Assembly: GCA_012932295.1 (NCBI GenBank)
Contig: JAAONU010000001.1
Location: forward strand, 30,008,921-30,072,920
Origin: Cyclina sinensis
Lineage: Eukaryota > Mollusca > Bivalvia > Venerida > Veneridae
Length of the DNA stretch: 64,000 nucleotides
Direction of reading: 5' to 3'
In this document: piece by piece, positions 1-13,900 of the stretch
Layout of the letters: every line of letters begins with the position of its first letter
Numbering within the stretch: position 1 is the stretch's first letter
Program-made: the position numbers and the translations under genes
Notes under the pieces: model-generated
The model's input: only the letters and a program-made list of their open reading frames with translations
Told to the model about the DNA's origin: nothing
Databases searched by the model: none

Positions 1-1150
1 AAGTAATCTGAAAAAGTTCGTACGTTTAATATGTTTTTTTCAAAAGTTGGCCGAGTTGACCCGTGCCGAGTTGGTATAAGGCCAAGTTGACTCTTTACTG
101 TTAAAGGGCTTTGGCTGATTAATCTGCCCTAAAGAGTGTTGGTATAGCTGGGAAGAGCAGTCTTGAACCCAGACATGCTAGACATGTGGCATTGGTGATG
201 AAGATAGACAGTTGATTCCACTGGTATGTTGTTCGTGGGTAGAAGAATTGTTGCAGACTGTAAATGATGCTGTGGCTTGCTGCATCCTTGACCTTCTCTA
301 GCTCTTGAATTCATGTATTTGAGGATAGGTCCAGGGTCTATGCAAAATAGACCATTCTAGATTTATCAAGGACTGCAGCCTATGATCTTCTGTTTTCTCC
401 TGTAATGTCTGCCATTAAAATCCTGGCCCCTCCTTGTTGGATATGGTCAAGGCTATTCACATATCCGGCTAAGTATGGGTACCAAGCTACCTCTGGATAT
501 TTGAGGACAGGTAGGACATGGACTTTTTATGTCCGTTTTCTGGCTTTGTTAGTGCAGTTGTGTAAATTAGCAATCTTGATGATTTTTGAATTGTGTTTTC
601 TTGATGTGGTTTTTTAAGTGTTATGACAAGGTACTTTGTGCTCTCAACTGCCTCCAGTGTGTGCCCCTATAATTTTTATGTGGGATGCCTGTGAAATCTC
701 TTGTTTGTGCACATGAGGATCACCTTGTATTTGTCAGGGTGAAAATGCATCTGCCAGGATGTCTTCCATGCTTCTAAGACTATCAAGTCTTTTGAAGATC
801 TACAGAATTTGCCTCTGTAAGAGGCCATCATCGACAGACAGGCAATGGTCTGATGAAGTTATTTCAGGCATGTCAATAATGAATGCAAGGAAGAGGATTG
901 GTCAGAGGTAGATACCTTGTGGAACTCCGGAGAGGACATCAGCTTGGGATTACTTGACATATTCTGATAGGACCTGTTGTTTCCAATATTTAAGGATAGC
1001 CTGGATCCATTTGGCATATAATTTCTTACTCCTTAGTAACCAAGCTTGTGTAGGAGTCTCATGGGTGGAACTTTTTCAGACGCTTTGGAAAAATCCAGAA
1101 AGATGAGATGGCTTTGGTGTTTTCTAGAGCGCAACTTACTGGCTATACCA
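1..1150 (-). pseudogene. Decayed non-LTR retrotransposon (LINE), 3' part of the reverse-transcriptase ORF
   Basis: Read on the minus strand, this stretch carries the landmarks of a LINE reverse transcriptase in the right order. A LDFSKAF-like block (seen as LDFSKRLKK or FPKAFEK depending on frame) lies near 1070-1100, then RLLHKLGY, then KLYAKWIQAIL near 1000-1020. SGVPQG is at 914-931, the catalytic FADD box is present as SVDDG near 824-838, and a KYLGV-like block (KYLVITL) is near 617-640. The end of the ORF (FKTAL..YTNTL) stops near 129. Stops and frameshifts interrupt it, for example a stop just after KLGY followed by a frame change, and FADD has become SVDD. It is therefore a dead 5'-truncated copy. 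The order of motifs is seen; the clade (Jockey or RTE-like) is not resolved. Confidence 0.8.
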
Positions 1151-1255
1151 TTGAGAGTGGGTCTCGCAGCTTCGATGCTTCCCGAATCCATGCATTACAT
1201 TATTGTAATGCTTTGTTACATCGTTGAAGAGTGGACTACGAAAGATTCAAGTTAA

Positions 1256-2290
1256 CATTAGGTGATACAGTATGTTAAATGACGAGCACTATGAAAAATT
1301 AGCCTGTGTAACATGACTGAGTTGATCATGAAATTTAGGATAATGATGGTGGAAAGCAGGGAGTTGGGAAATTAAAGATGGGCATACAGTTGTAAAATCA
1401 GTGCTCCCAGTTTGCTAACAACGGCAAACCCTGAGGAGAATGAATACAAAAATATTTTCATTGTACACAGATTTTGGAAAGTTTTGATTCAGGCAAAGTT
1501 TGTTACAATTGAAAATACCAAAACAGTAGATGGAAGCTCATAAAAAGCTCAGCATGTGATGCGGGTTTAAGAATTTTTACAATGAGACTTAGGTATTCAA
1601 AACACTTCACAGGAGTTTTACATATATTACAAGAGAAGTGATGATTATGCTTTTGATCCATGGATGTTCTATGAAGTTGGTAACACAGTTCTCAGGACTA
1701 CAAAAAAATACTTAGATCTACCAAAATTACAAACTTCATTGCCTGAATTGGTGACCAGAATCTCATAATATTAGTTCACAAGTTTAAGTTTTCTCATTTT
1801 CTATCTCACAATACTCAATCTTCTGAGTGGTAGCATGAGTTCCTGTTATGTTTCTGTCACACAGACCATAGAAACTAGGAACATAACCACCTGGTATCCT
1901 AAGTATACGTGTGAATGAAAGTCACAACTGTTAACTAATGATTACTAATTAACTAAAATGTTAGTTCAAAGCCTGGACCCAAACCAGTTATAAATGTGGA
2001 ATAATTGTCATGAGTAAGTGTCAGATTCAGAATAAGTATTAACTATTTTTTGTACACGTAGAAAAATAAGTGACAGTTATTCTACTCTGTTACTGAATTT
2101 ATTATTACAATAAAGTAATATTATTTTACTACTATATCATAGAACATTTTACTTTCACTTACAAAACAAGACAAGGAAAGGGCTGCATATGTAAAGCTTA
2201 GCTGATAAAAGTTTTAAGTTGCAAACTAACGTTTGGAAAAGATGGTTGAGTTAAACATTCCACAGACATGTATCTGATGGTAAGCACAAC
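1256..2290. other. Gene-free AT-rich stretch
   Basis: I see no coding exon, structured RNA or clear repeat here. The sequence is AT-rich with stops in all frames and almost no CpG, unlike the stretch that follows. Confidence 0.5.
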
Positions 2291-2299
2291 AAAATTGTT

Positions 2300-2720
2300 G
2301 ACATGATAAGTGTCGATGACCTCGATACATATTCCGCACAACTACATTATGTACCGTGGGATGATTGACTGCAGATTATTCGTTTTAATGAATATTTATT
2401 AGCAAAGGGAAGTAACTCCTTGTCAAATGAGATTCCGCAATACAAATAGATACTCTTCAATGTGAAGGGTATGAATAATGACAAGTTACTTAAAATAGAC
2501 GTATTCCCTAAGATTTAAACATGGGCGCGAAAAGCAAATTGTTACGAGTACTTTCATTGGCTGAGATTGTGCAAGAGAAAATGGAAACCAATGAAATTAG
2601 GTAATGAATTATTCATGAGTACGAAATTTTACCAACCAATTGTCCCACGGTAGATAAATAGAGTGAAACGGAATGGATCGAACGTGGATTTCCGACGATG
2701 GATAAGTATCGAAATTTGGA
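2300..2720 (+). promoter_or_regulatory. CpG-bearing candidate upstream promoter or first exon of the cytohesin gene
   Basis: CpG is rare in the surrounding DNA, yet about eighteen CpG occur in these 420 bases, including GGGCGCG near 2524 and several between 2660 and 2712. CCAAT-type pentamers occur near 2590 and 2636 and an AT-rich box (GATAAATAGA) near 2653. A possible splice donor AA|GTATCG lies at 2705/2706. The pattern suggests an unmethylated promoter with a non-coding first exon for the downstream plus-strand gene. No transcript evidence is available, so both the start site and the link to the cytohesin gene are inference. Confidence 0.35.
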
Positions 2721-4555
2721 AAAGTGGAAAAAACACAGCATATTTGACATACTTTCAAATTACAAAGGCTTAAAATTTATTAGGTATCAAAGATATAAAA
2801 CTGCAACCTGTCCTCAAAAATTAGTGTGAAGACTGTTAAATATTAAAGTGATCAAGGAACAAGAAAACTAGAGATAGACATTTTCAGTGCTAGATATGGC
2901 TAATGGGGTTTAAGATGGCCATTAATGGAAGGCAGTTGGTTCCAGTGGTAGACAGTCAAAAGAAAGATGGAAAACGCCTTTGGTGGAATAACCTGTAGTT
3001 CAGGAAATGGTCAAGATGTGTTGATCAGAAACAAAGGCTGCTATTACTTAGGATAGCCTCAAGTCATTGTTGAATCATATAGAAGAGGGATAACCTAATA
3101 ATATGCCTGAGGTCCAGTTATCAGCTGTCAGAAAGATGGGAGAATATCTGTAACACTTGATATTTGAGTATTATCTGAGCCAGCAGGCTGCTCATCTTTT
3201 TTGACACTTTCAGTTTTCTCTTTGGATTAAGTGTGACTTGACCATCATCATGGCAGTATTTGAGCTACAAAAGTCTTCTTGGGAATGAATTTAATGGCCT
3301 GTGATTTGAGCCATCAGTACCCTGATAGTTAGCTGAGCTTAACAGTAACAGCTTCATAGTGTAATGTCAGTGAGAGAGTTAGTGTGTATAAGGTGCAAAT
3401 GTAGAACATATTTGGACTATTTGATAATTTTTAATCAATAGTATTGAATACTAAGGACATAATAAATTATGCAGTTTTAATCTTAATTGGTAAATTATTT
3501 ACATTTTAAGTTTTGCCAAATGGAGTATTTGTTTTGCAAGACGTCAAAAGTGAAAGACCTGACATAAAAACATGTTATTTGTATTCACCAATTTTGAGTT
3601 TTGATAATGATAATCTTTTCAGATGATTTTTGATTTTAGTACAAGTCCAGTTTTCTAACATTAGATGGATCTCATTCTGAAGAAACATCAGAAATTGTTT
3701 TATATCAGATCGGGGAAAATTATGACATACTATGTTATTGTTGTTTTTTTTGGAGGATGGTGGGGGGAGTTGTGAAAGACATTGGTCACAGGGTAAACTG
3801 TAAGAAAAAATAATAAATTGGATGAATCAAGGTATCAGACACATGATTACTGGTTACACATTCATTAATATAATTTATATCACTTCAGGGATGGATGAAA
3901 AAAACACATTCTGATGACTCAGGCTTCCCATGTTAAATACTTGATTGCTACAATGTAATTTCACAGCAATGAACAAAGAAGATCAATATTTTTCTAACAC
4001 CTGATTAAAACTGTGTTGTTAAGTTTTAAGCTGTTGTAGCATGGAAGTGGAGTTTTCTAAAACAAAGCTTTTTCAGATGTGAAGGCTTTGCTGGGATTCA
4101 AAGATGTTGGGGGTACAAAGGGGCGATGATGCAGTTTGCAAAATGAACAGTTTAGGTAGCAAATAGTGAATATTGTACTAAGTCAAAAGAAAGGGCTTAA
4201 ATCCTTAGTAAAAACCTAAAATAAACACTCTGAAAGATAATAAATTACAAACCCCAATTATTTCAGGTTCAAAAGCTGTTTCAGTTAGAAAAAGATAAAA
4301 TGGAGAAGATAAGAATAATTATCTGTTTTTTCAAAAAATACTAGAAAATCATGATTGGCAGAACAGTTCAATTGTGCTTTAATGAAAATATTAGGAAATA
4401 GTCACAGGAAACACTGGGTTTGAAGGTTAGGTTCTTTCAAGAAGTGTATTGTGAAATTGAAAGATGTGACATAAACTATTGCAGTATCGTAGCTTTTCAA
4501 GGTTTCATCTGATTGTTTGTAACATTTCTAAAGGCATAAGATCTTTTGTTACTTT
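2721..4555. other. Gene-free stretch, possible 5' intron of the cytohesin gene
   Basis: There is no coding similarity and no recognisable repeat. If transcription starts in the 2.3-2.7 kb CpG cluster this is intron; if it starts near 4.7 kb it is upstream intergenic DNA. Confidence 0.4.
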
Positions 4556-4559
4556 TTTC

Positions 4560-4780
4560 TGTACGGAAAATTGCCAGTATTATATTCCTATATGTACAAT
4601 TGGAGCGGGGTTAGTGTTATCCGATATTATGTAATGCTATGTTTTGATTGGCTGTTAGAAGATCCGATTATTGCCGAAGCATTACGTATTTTTACGATGT
4701 ACTACCTGTTGAATCAATTTGCGAAGTTGTGTTATTCTGGAAATCCTCGGACAGAATTACGGACAGAATCACGTGACTGT
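4560..4780 (+). promoter_or_regulatory. CpG-bearing candidate proximal promoter with CACGTG E-box
   Basis: About a dozen CpG fall within some 210 bases of otherwise CpG-poor DNA, ending 110 bases before the candidate first coding exon. A perfect E-box CACGTG lies at 4770-4775 inside TCACGTGAC, which resembles USF, MITF or TFEB-type sites. I infer a promoter or 5' UTR for the cytohesin gene. Confidence 0.4.
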
Positions 4781-4877
4781 CTGGTAATATTGTGTAGGAA
4801 CATTGAATGTTATTGTTTTGAAATCTATTAATAGTAACAAGTAACTGATAAGAGATACAGGTAACTTTTTGAAACAG

Positions 4878-4913
4878 GCAAAAATATGGCGGTTGATAAA
4901 AATGCAAAACATA
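4878..4913 (+). CDS. CYTH1: Cytohesin candidate first coding exon (MAVDKNAKH)
   Basis: ATG at 4886-4888 sits in AAAATATGGCGG and opens MAVDKNAKH. The donor CATA|GTAATT at 4913/4914 leaves one base, exactly the phase that exon 7311-7384 needs, making the junction residue Asn before LTPDEK. A possible acceptor TTTTTGAAACAG ends at 4877, so bases 4878-4885 would be 5' UTR. Vertebrate cytohesins also have a first exon of about 10 residues ending at this point. The donor is weak and no homologous sequence proves it, so the real first exon may be elsewhere. Confidence 0.4.
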
Positions 4914-7900
4914 GTAATTTTGTAATTACAGTTACAAAGTCATTTTTCTTCACAATTCAATATTTTATATCATTTAAAAGGTCTTTAAACTCATATTTTA
5001 CATATATAAAAATGATTTTCAAAACTGTTCACTTTCTTGTTTGTAAATGGTTATACTTAGTGCATCTAAGCTGCTAGACAGGTATAAATTAGTTTAGTTT
5101 TCTTTTTTAAAAGCAGAAATTCAAAATCTGCTTATATTTTCAAAATATGAATTTAAAGAGCTTTCAAATGATGTAAAATGATACAATGTTTATGTTTAAT
5201 GTTTTTAAATAATAAATTCGGCTCACTAAGAAAAAATACATCTAAAGTTAAAAATTCTGTCTGGTTCCCGGTGGTACTCTGCTACGACAGTGTCTGTTCC
5301 TCACCTGGTCTTTAATATGTTGAATTATATCAAAGTAGTCAAAGCTTGGTCATAGTTTATTATCATAATTGATATTACAAGTATATATTTGTTATTCTAT
5401 TCAAGCACGTTTGTTATTCTGTTCAAGCATGTTATTCCATGAAATTCATGTTATTTTGTTACTTAACAAAACCAACACTGTTCCAGTATCATAATTATCA
5501 CCATAAACATCAAGAGATATATGGAATAAAAGGTTGAACGAATATGTTGTTGTTGTTGTTCAAAAAAATGGGCATTACCTTAGTTACAATTTGTCTGAAC
5601 AGACAGGTCTTCAATTTAAAGATATATATTAAATTTGTTTTTATTAGCATCTGCAAACAAAATAGAGTGCTGTAGCTTAAGGTTCCTTAAAAATACAGTA
5701 AACACTGTACACTCAAATGGACTCAAGTCCATTTGAATTTTTCTTGTTCATCTTTTTTTTTTTGTAAAAGTTAATTTATTGGTTAGTCCAGTGTGTAAAC
5801 AGTCAATTATTTCAGGCAATATAAATTTCTAATTTCTCCCCCTGGCTTTTAATTAATAGATGAAGATAGTATCATTAAAATATAGTGTGAGCAAGTAGAC
5901 ATATATTTGACCATTGGTTTTGGAAAAGGAGATCGATTTAAATGGTATTTTTTATGAATTACACATAAGTAACATGATATATCAGCCTCTTATATGTGGT
6001 CATGTTTTCTGTCTATCTCATTGAATGAATTTGATTCTTTTGTCATGGTGAAAGTACATTTCAGCTTCTTAGATATAAAGAATAGCAAATTGTTTAATCA
6101 ATTGTAGAATCATTTTCCATTAAAGGTGAAAATTTGATATAAGATTCTGTTCACTAGATTTTAGGATATAGTTGTTAAAAACCAGACATTATGCCTCCTA
6201 AAACATTTAGATGTACATGTACATGTATGTAAGCTTTATCGCATTAAACTAAGCACTTGGTACATGTTAGTGAGGACTATGCACTGGTAAATTGGTTAAA
6301 CACACCTTTTGTAAGTATTTATTTTGGTTACTATTCTAGGGAAAAGAAAATTTTAACCTTTACCTTTTTTCGTATTTTTTTTTTCAATGCTTTCAATGCA
6401 AAACTTGACATGAATTTAGTTTAATTTTGAATTTTTAAAGCATTCCAGCTGTTACTGTGCTGGACTGGTGCCTGATTTTCATTAACAGCCTCGCAGCAAG
6501 TTGCTAATCTATTGGAAATGGTAACCAGTCTGCTTCGAATAAAGTGATATTTTTAGAACCTGCTGGTTTCTTTCTTTGTATACAGAGAGTGAAAGTAGAG
6601 ATGAGGTGTTTTTTTTTTGCAAGAGAAAGGCTATGAAAACATTGGATGTATTCAGAGTGATTTATTGAAAAAAGTGACTGGACTTGTACTAATTACTTTT
6701 AGTAATCTGAGACTGTTGGGATGACAGTGACAGTATAATACATTCCTATAACACCCGCAGTGAACAGATAAAATTATGTGTACAAAGTTGGAGCACTTGT
6801 GAATAGTGTTTTTATGACTTGCAAAAAAAAAAAAAAGAAGTAAATGAGATCTTTTTGTGTGAAAAAATAAACAAAACAGCATGTTTCTATGAAATATTAG
6901 TGTTTATATTACAGATCATTGTAACATACATGTAATGGATAACAAACATTTTGGTGATTTCAGAAAGACAAAATCTTAAAAATCCAGATAAAATTACTTT
7001 TGCTGAAGTCACTAAATCATGTTGAATTGAGTATATGATTTATAACTGCATTGAAAGCACAAAACACTATTAAGTGTCAGTTATTTCAAAGATTGTAAAT
7101 ATAATTGTATGGCTGATTATAAAGACATATAATTTATATTCTTTTAAAATTGAAGCAGTGTTCTTCATCAGCAGAACAATTACCAGCAAGGTGTTAACAA
7201 TTGTTCTCTGAAAAAGTGAAAGGGCATTTCAGATTTCATCAGAGGGAAGTTTTTTTGGTTTTGAAATTGGATATAAAAAAGTGGATTATTGCATTTCTGT
7301 ATGATTGTAGATTTGACACCAGACGAGAAGTCGTTGCTAGACCAAATACGTGAAAGGAAAGAGCAGCTTCTGCAAGAAATACAGGTCAGTCTTTGTTTTT
7401 ATTTTATATAAACCAAAGAGGATATTGGAATTCATTCATTATAACAAGTTGGCTTTGGCCGTTAGGCATGTCAGTTTTATGGAAAGAAACAGTAGTTTTA
7501 TTTTTGTGGAAGAATAGAAGATTCTTAAATACAATTTGAGTGTATGTTTTACAAATATTAAAACAAAATGTAGTTGTTTTGAAAGAATACAGCTTTGTCT
7601 AGCCTGGATACTTACATCATAGTCTTTAACTGCAACATTGACCATTCTGTAGATGTTATCTTAATTAATTCCCCATTCATGTAATGACTACCTTGCCCTT
7701 AAATCAGCACATATTACAAAAACCTATGTAGTTAGCAATTGTAACTTGACTTTATCTTTTAGATTTCATCTGATAAACTTGGTAGTTAATGGCCTTTTTC
7801 AAATTGAAAGTGAAGTTAATACTCTGTATATAGTACCTTCTGGTAATTTTGATATACTTCTTTGGAAAGGTAAAACTAAAGCAAATACCTTTTATAACAG

Positions 7901-10900
7901 GGCACTTTTTGTTCACAAGTATGAGGAACATAATGGAGATCTTAAATATACATTGGAATGAAAATCACAACTTCAAGCTGATTGTCATAAATTATGTTAA
8001 TTTGTGTGGTTACTTTGTTTATATGAAGGTAAACAACTATGTTTTCACACTGACCCTATTTCTAAGTCTGTACATCAAATTCTTATCAGACCTAATGCAT
8101 AATTATAATGCCTAAGTGTTAATTCTTTCTTTTGAAAAAAAACTTTGCTTAAGTTTAAAGTGTAGGCCCAAACCACTTAGAAGAAGTGAGCATGTTTTTT
8201 CAAAGTTTGTGTCATCTAATGCAGTTGTCACACATTTTTCCTCTGTGTCTTAGTTTGGACATTCTGGTTCAGTTTTGAGAAGTAGAGAGGTAATATTTAG
8301 TCATAAAAAATGTAACATGATGAAATAGATTTTCTGGTCAGTGAATGTTCTTTCTTAGAACCTTTAGACTGTGTCTCATCAATCAGACTGTCAAATAGGT
8401 CATCCTGGATATGAAAATGGAACAAGTCCAATATAAACAGATTGGGTATATACATAGATGTATTCATTTACCAGATAAATGTAAACTTATATTTCATGAT
8501 TGACCTAACTGAGCCAGATAATTGCTTAGCTTCTTTTCAAATCATGCATGGATGAAAACATGCAGATTGCACGCTGATGTAATTGGTTAAATAATTACTT
8601 ACCTATGAATTCAATCAAAATGTCATAAAACATAACCATTAGTATTTTTCTTGCACCCATGTTTATATTGATTCCTTTAAAGTCTGTTTGATATGAAGTA
8701 ATAAACAGATACTGTGCAGAAGAGTTAATTTGCAAAATGTGTGTTTGTGTTAAGGATTATTTTTGTTTGCCAGTAGATTTATGAATTTTGTGGAAGAGAT
8801 ATTTTTAGAGATAGGAAAGACCATAAGATCTGCATCTCTCTTAATTGGTTACGCAAACACCCTGCACAGAATACCTGGTTTATAACCTTTGTTTTTGTTG
8901 ATCTAAATATAGTCTATGAAATGGTAAGGACATACAATGTAGCTGTTAGTTGTAGGAAAGTAAACATTTGCTGTGAAGTTGCCATGCAGAACAGTCTAGT
9001 TCCACTTGAGAACCAGTATTAATTGAAATCAATACATTGTCTGATTGGCACACCTTGGCTGAATAACATTGAATACCAGTGAAAAATTACCTGTAAATGA
9101 TTCATAATACTCATGACAGTAATAACAAGAGCATAGACCGTGATAATGTTTCCATCTTATAAATCAAAAGACTGTAAAACATTCTAGGAACATTCTATTT
9201 CTGTTTCCTGTAAATATTTTTTCAATGAAATAAAATTCCCAGAGATTTGTAGCAGTTCTCATTTCCTAGAATGTCTTTTTTTTTTATTTTGAGATAAACA
9301 CTACAGCCATTAGCAGTAGCCTGTGTTGTAAATAAAATATTCCAGCTTGTCATGCTGATTACTGACTTCTGATTTTCTCTCACGCTTCTGGTTAATGTTA
9401 CAAGGCATTTAATGAATTGCTGAACTTAGAAAAACCCCTTTGAAATTTTAGAAGAACAGTGTACTTACAAATTTAGAGAGGAGAAAAAAATCATTTGAAT
9501 GTAATAAGATGTTATATTTCATTTTATGTTTATGCCATCATATTTTTAACTTACTGACTTTTCTAGATCTTTAACAAATAACAAAAAATGGAATAGAAAG
9601 ATTCTTTGAATTCAGAAAGATTCTTTTAACTCATATTGCATGAATTCAACTTTCTGTGGTTTTAAGAATTCAGAAGGCTTATTTTGCTTTAAGGATCACA
9701 TTAATTTTCTAGTCCATAAGAAGAGATTTCTTACACCAGAAACAGACGGATTTTACCTTAAATGCCTTAATCAGATTGTGAAAAAGTAGAAAAATAGAAG
9801 TATACCAGATTGTTTAGAGTAATAGAGGTATACCAGATTGTTTAATTGTTTAGAGTAATAGAAGTATACCAGATTGTTTAATTGTTTAGAGTAATAGAAG
9901 TATACCAGATTGTTTAGTTGTTTAGAGTAATAGAAGTATACCAGATTGTTTAATTGTTTAAAGTAATAGAAGTATACCAGATTGTTTAATTGTTTAGAGT
10001 AATAGAAGTATACCAGATTGTTTAGAGTAAAGGTAACTCTGTTAAGCCTTTGGGAGAAGGTTGCTTAATTCTTCTTATATCTTGTCAGAATAATATAGAG
10101 GAAATTATTTTTTGTGAATTGAAACAAATTATTTTGCATCAAATCAGAAGGTAAATGAAGATTTATCTTTAGGTAATTGGTGCAATTATCTTAAGCTGAA
10201 AATGTCATATCAATTTTGTTGATAGGCAACAGTAGCAACAGATAGGAGCAACTAGTTTCTCCAGGGAAAGTGTGCAGGTTTTTTAAGATAAACAGTTTTG
10301 AAAGATGACTTCCTGATAAAGAAGACAAAAATATAAGTTTCACTCATTTCAGTGATAACCAGAAATAGTTTTGCAGTACAAGCATTTAAGAAATGCCATG
10401 CAACATTTAATTTGACAAAGAAATAATTTTGGGTCCATGAGATGCTTATTCGAGATGTAAATTTTGTAAAAAGTTCTTCAGCCCAACTGAGTGGAGTGGA
10501 ATAAAAAAAGTACAAAAGAAAACACAAGCATAATTATATAACCTCATTTAAAATAAGAAAATAAACTGCTATGTTTTACATATTCAATTTGGTTTGGAAT
10601 TATATTAAAACCTTTCTTTGAAAAATTGTTTTAGGAGATCATGTTAAATTTTCATGTTAACAAGAACGTTACAAGTCTGTGTAAACCTTCCTTTAGTTTT
10701 GGACTTTGGGTGTTTGCAGTTTATCTTGATGTTTCAGTTACTGTTTATAGTAATTAATTGAACCTTAGGACCAAACTTGAAAGGACAACTCAACGTAATG
10801 GCGATTAATGCATGGTCATCTCTGACCCCTCATTGCAAAGAAAGATGAAACAACTTCTGCTCTCACAACAAAGTGTTCCTCAGCATAAATTAGCCTCCTC

Positions 10901-13900
10901 ATGTGTAGCAATATCATATATAGGTGTTTCATCTAGAACTTTTTATACTTTGGATTTGTCCAAGTTGTGACAATGAGAACAAGATATAATGGATTTTTTG
11001 GAGGGACTTGTAGAACTGAGTCTGTTGGACAATGGAGACATTGTTGAGGATAAGAAAGCTCCAGACAAGGTATCAGTTTTATACAACAAAATCCTTGATA
11101 GAAGATCATTACAAATCTATTTTTGTCTGCAGGTATTATTAGAAGAGTTTTAATCCTGTGCACTTGTTCAACTCAGTTAATTTCAGTATCATACAATAGT
11201 CTTAGATATTTGAAAACCTGTTTAAATCTCAACTTGTCAAAAATATTTTCCTAGAATCTTTTGTTTTGTTTTATGGCCGAGCATGTTAAAGTAGAGCAAC
11301 AATAACTGTTGCCTGTAATGGTTGACAAAGCACTTGTTGAATCAGTCATGAAAGACTAAGTACCTATATTATGATATATAAACAGCTATTCTAACAGACT
11401 GCAGATATTAGCACAGGTTGGCTATTTGAACCTTATAAGATGCTGTTTGCTCATAAAGACTACAGACTTAGTCAAATTAGTACCTGCTTTTGACGTCCTT
11501 GGCATATGGCTTGTTTCACACACACTTTGCACAGCAGAACTACAGATTATTTGATATTTAAAGTTTATTATTCACTTGTTTGTAAAAAAAACAGCATGCA
11601 ACTTTTCTTGAGAAATGAGCAAAATCTGCCAGCATGTTAGAAGAAACACTGACTGCATATATCTTGTGGTGTATGTAAACATTTACATGCCTGCCTTGGT
11701 GCTAGTTTTCCTGCTTCAGTTTCATTACAGACTTCTCAAGATCTGACATTTTTCTTAAATTATGATCTCAAAATTTGTAATTGCTACCATATGGTGCTGG
11801 TTTATGAGAAAAATTACAAATGTTGGCAGGGGTGGAGCTGAAGAGAATATAAAGGGGGGAGACATTTCTAATGGAAACTTGATACTTTTTGTAATGCAAA
11901 AAAAGGGAATCTTTTGTAAATAATAGAAAAATTACTGATTCTGATCCACTTTTTAAAATGTGACTGAAAAAATTCATGATATGCATTGATCACATTTCAC
12001 AATCAGTTTGTTTTTATTGCATATTTAGAATACATTTTTACCAGTTTCTGATGTTTGGCAGGAATAAAACCAAAACTCAGTCTGTCAGAGTAATCAGTTA
12101 TTTCTTATATATTTCAGCAAAATAATAGTGACCATATAAGGCCAGTCATACATTGTGACCCATATATAGCCACACACACTTCTTTTATTAATACGGTCTC
12201 AATTTTCACACAAGAGGGAAATATAATAACACTTGTGAAATAAGATTCCCAGCCCATTGAACATGTTTCTATAATGAGTCTTGTCCTTAAAGTTTTAGGC
12301 CAGCATGATAATTAATGAATTAATAGCAGATAAGGAATTTAATGTTTTTTTCTTGTTTTTGATGTATTTGATGCATTTTACTATTGAATCAGAATTGATA
12401 ATAGAATAAGTACAAAAAATAGACATAATAATTAATACTCTTGTTAAATGTTTCATTCCATTTCTTATCATTGTTCCAAGACTGCAAATAATTATTTTTG
12501 ATAAAATATGATACCTAATATTGATTTATACCATAACTTTATTGCAAAAATCTGAATGATTTTTTATCCTCCCAGAATAAACATATTGTTTTTGGTCTGT
12601 CTTTTTGTCACAAAACTTAACCTTGACCATAACACGGTCCTTCCAAACTTCACAGGTGCATGCACCTTGATGAGCTCTACCAGCCGCACTCACTTAGTGG
12701 CCACGGGGCCAAAGGTCAGTGCTCCCTCCCTCATCCATGGCATTGATTTGAATGTAGGGTTGTTGCTTTTAAAATTTCAGTGTTATCCTCATTTGAAAGT
12801 GATGCATCATTGAAAGTGGGATAATGGGAGGCAGAAATGGAAAGTAGGAAAGGGGATGTATTATTATGAAATGGGATATGGGGTCGCTAGAAAAATATTA
12901 TAAATGCTTTGTTAGACTTTGTTCCATACTGCCCAGGCTGAAATGCACTGTGTACATGCTATTATCTTCATTTGTAAAGAAGCACAATATAGTATAAAAC
13001 CAGGTACATTTTCAAGGTAAACTTGTTTAGAGATGGCCACAACAGCCATATATCAGGACATACCTGTCTGTAAGCACATAAATCTACATAAAACACATGT
13101 GCCCGGCAGGATATCAGGGCAGAGGTTAATTGTTTGACAGCGGATTGGTATTTGCTTTGGAAAATATAATCTGGAAAAAATAACCTGCTGTGTATTGGAA
13201 ACCTTCAGGTTGAATTCTGTATTGTATTTTGCTTTCTATGTTTTTAACTGAACTAAATGGTTACTAGTGAGGCAGTTGCCACCTACATTTTCCATCCCCT
13301 TCTCCAGTCCTTTTCTCAACCCTTCCCCCTTCCTCCACCCCAAATAGATACAAAAGATGCATACTTTCTGTGACTCCTAAATGAAGAAGTGCTTTGTTAA
13401 AGGCCAGATCTTTGTAGCAGCTTCATCAACTTCATTTTGCATGGATTTCACATGATGTTCCTAACAGCTAAGGCATGTAGATTGGTATCACAAGGCATGT
13501 TTCCACCAGTGATACCATCTCTACTGTACTGATGACTGCTGGTGTGTGTCAGTCATGACCTTCCTCTGATTTATAATGGTGAAGTGCAGACCAAACCAAG
13601 TTTAATCTCTAGTGGTATTGCTTTTTGAATATTACATTATTTAAATATCTTCTCATAAATAACAAATGGAGCTCCGAAAAGATAACTGTTAGAAGAAAGG
13701 AGAAGTCTGTTATCATATTGTATTAGAATGTCAAATTGATAGTAACTTCAGAAAAATGTATATCAAGAAGAAATACTGATTATGACAGGATATGTTCAAA
13801 TTGACTGAACTTTTAGGCTAGATTAAGATTGAAATAAATATATCTGTTGTTTGTCTGTCATATATTCTTTCTGTGTTGGTAGAATTTTACAGAATTTTAA

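Noticed and set aside
2698..2829. ATG at 2698 as the cytohesin start codon
   Set aside because: The frame continues 43 codons to a stop without a donor in the phase required by exon 7311-7384.
4571..4831. 86-codon plus-strand frame upstream of the cytohesin start
   Set aside because: No recognisable domain, and it overlaps the CpG-bearing candidate promoter; it reads as chance.
9795..10029. Regular 36-bp repeats, CRISPR-like at first glance
   Set aside because: The units are contiguous without unique spacers and lie in a eukaryotic intron.
12556..12813. 85-codon plus-strand frame in a slightly GC-richer patch
   Set aside because: No family similarity, no suitable splice sites in phase with the cytohesin gene, and part of it resembles dispersed repeat sequence.
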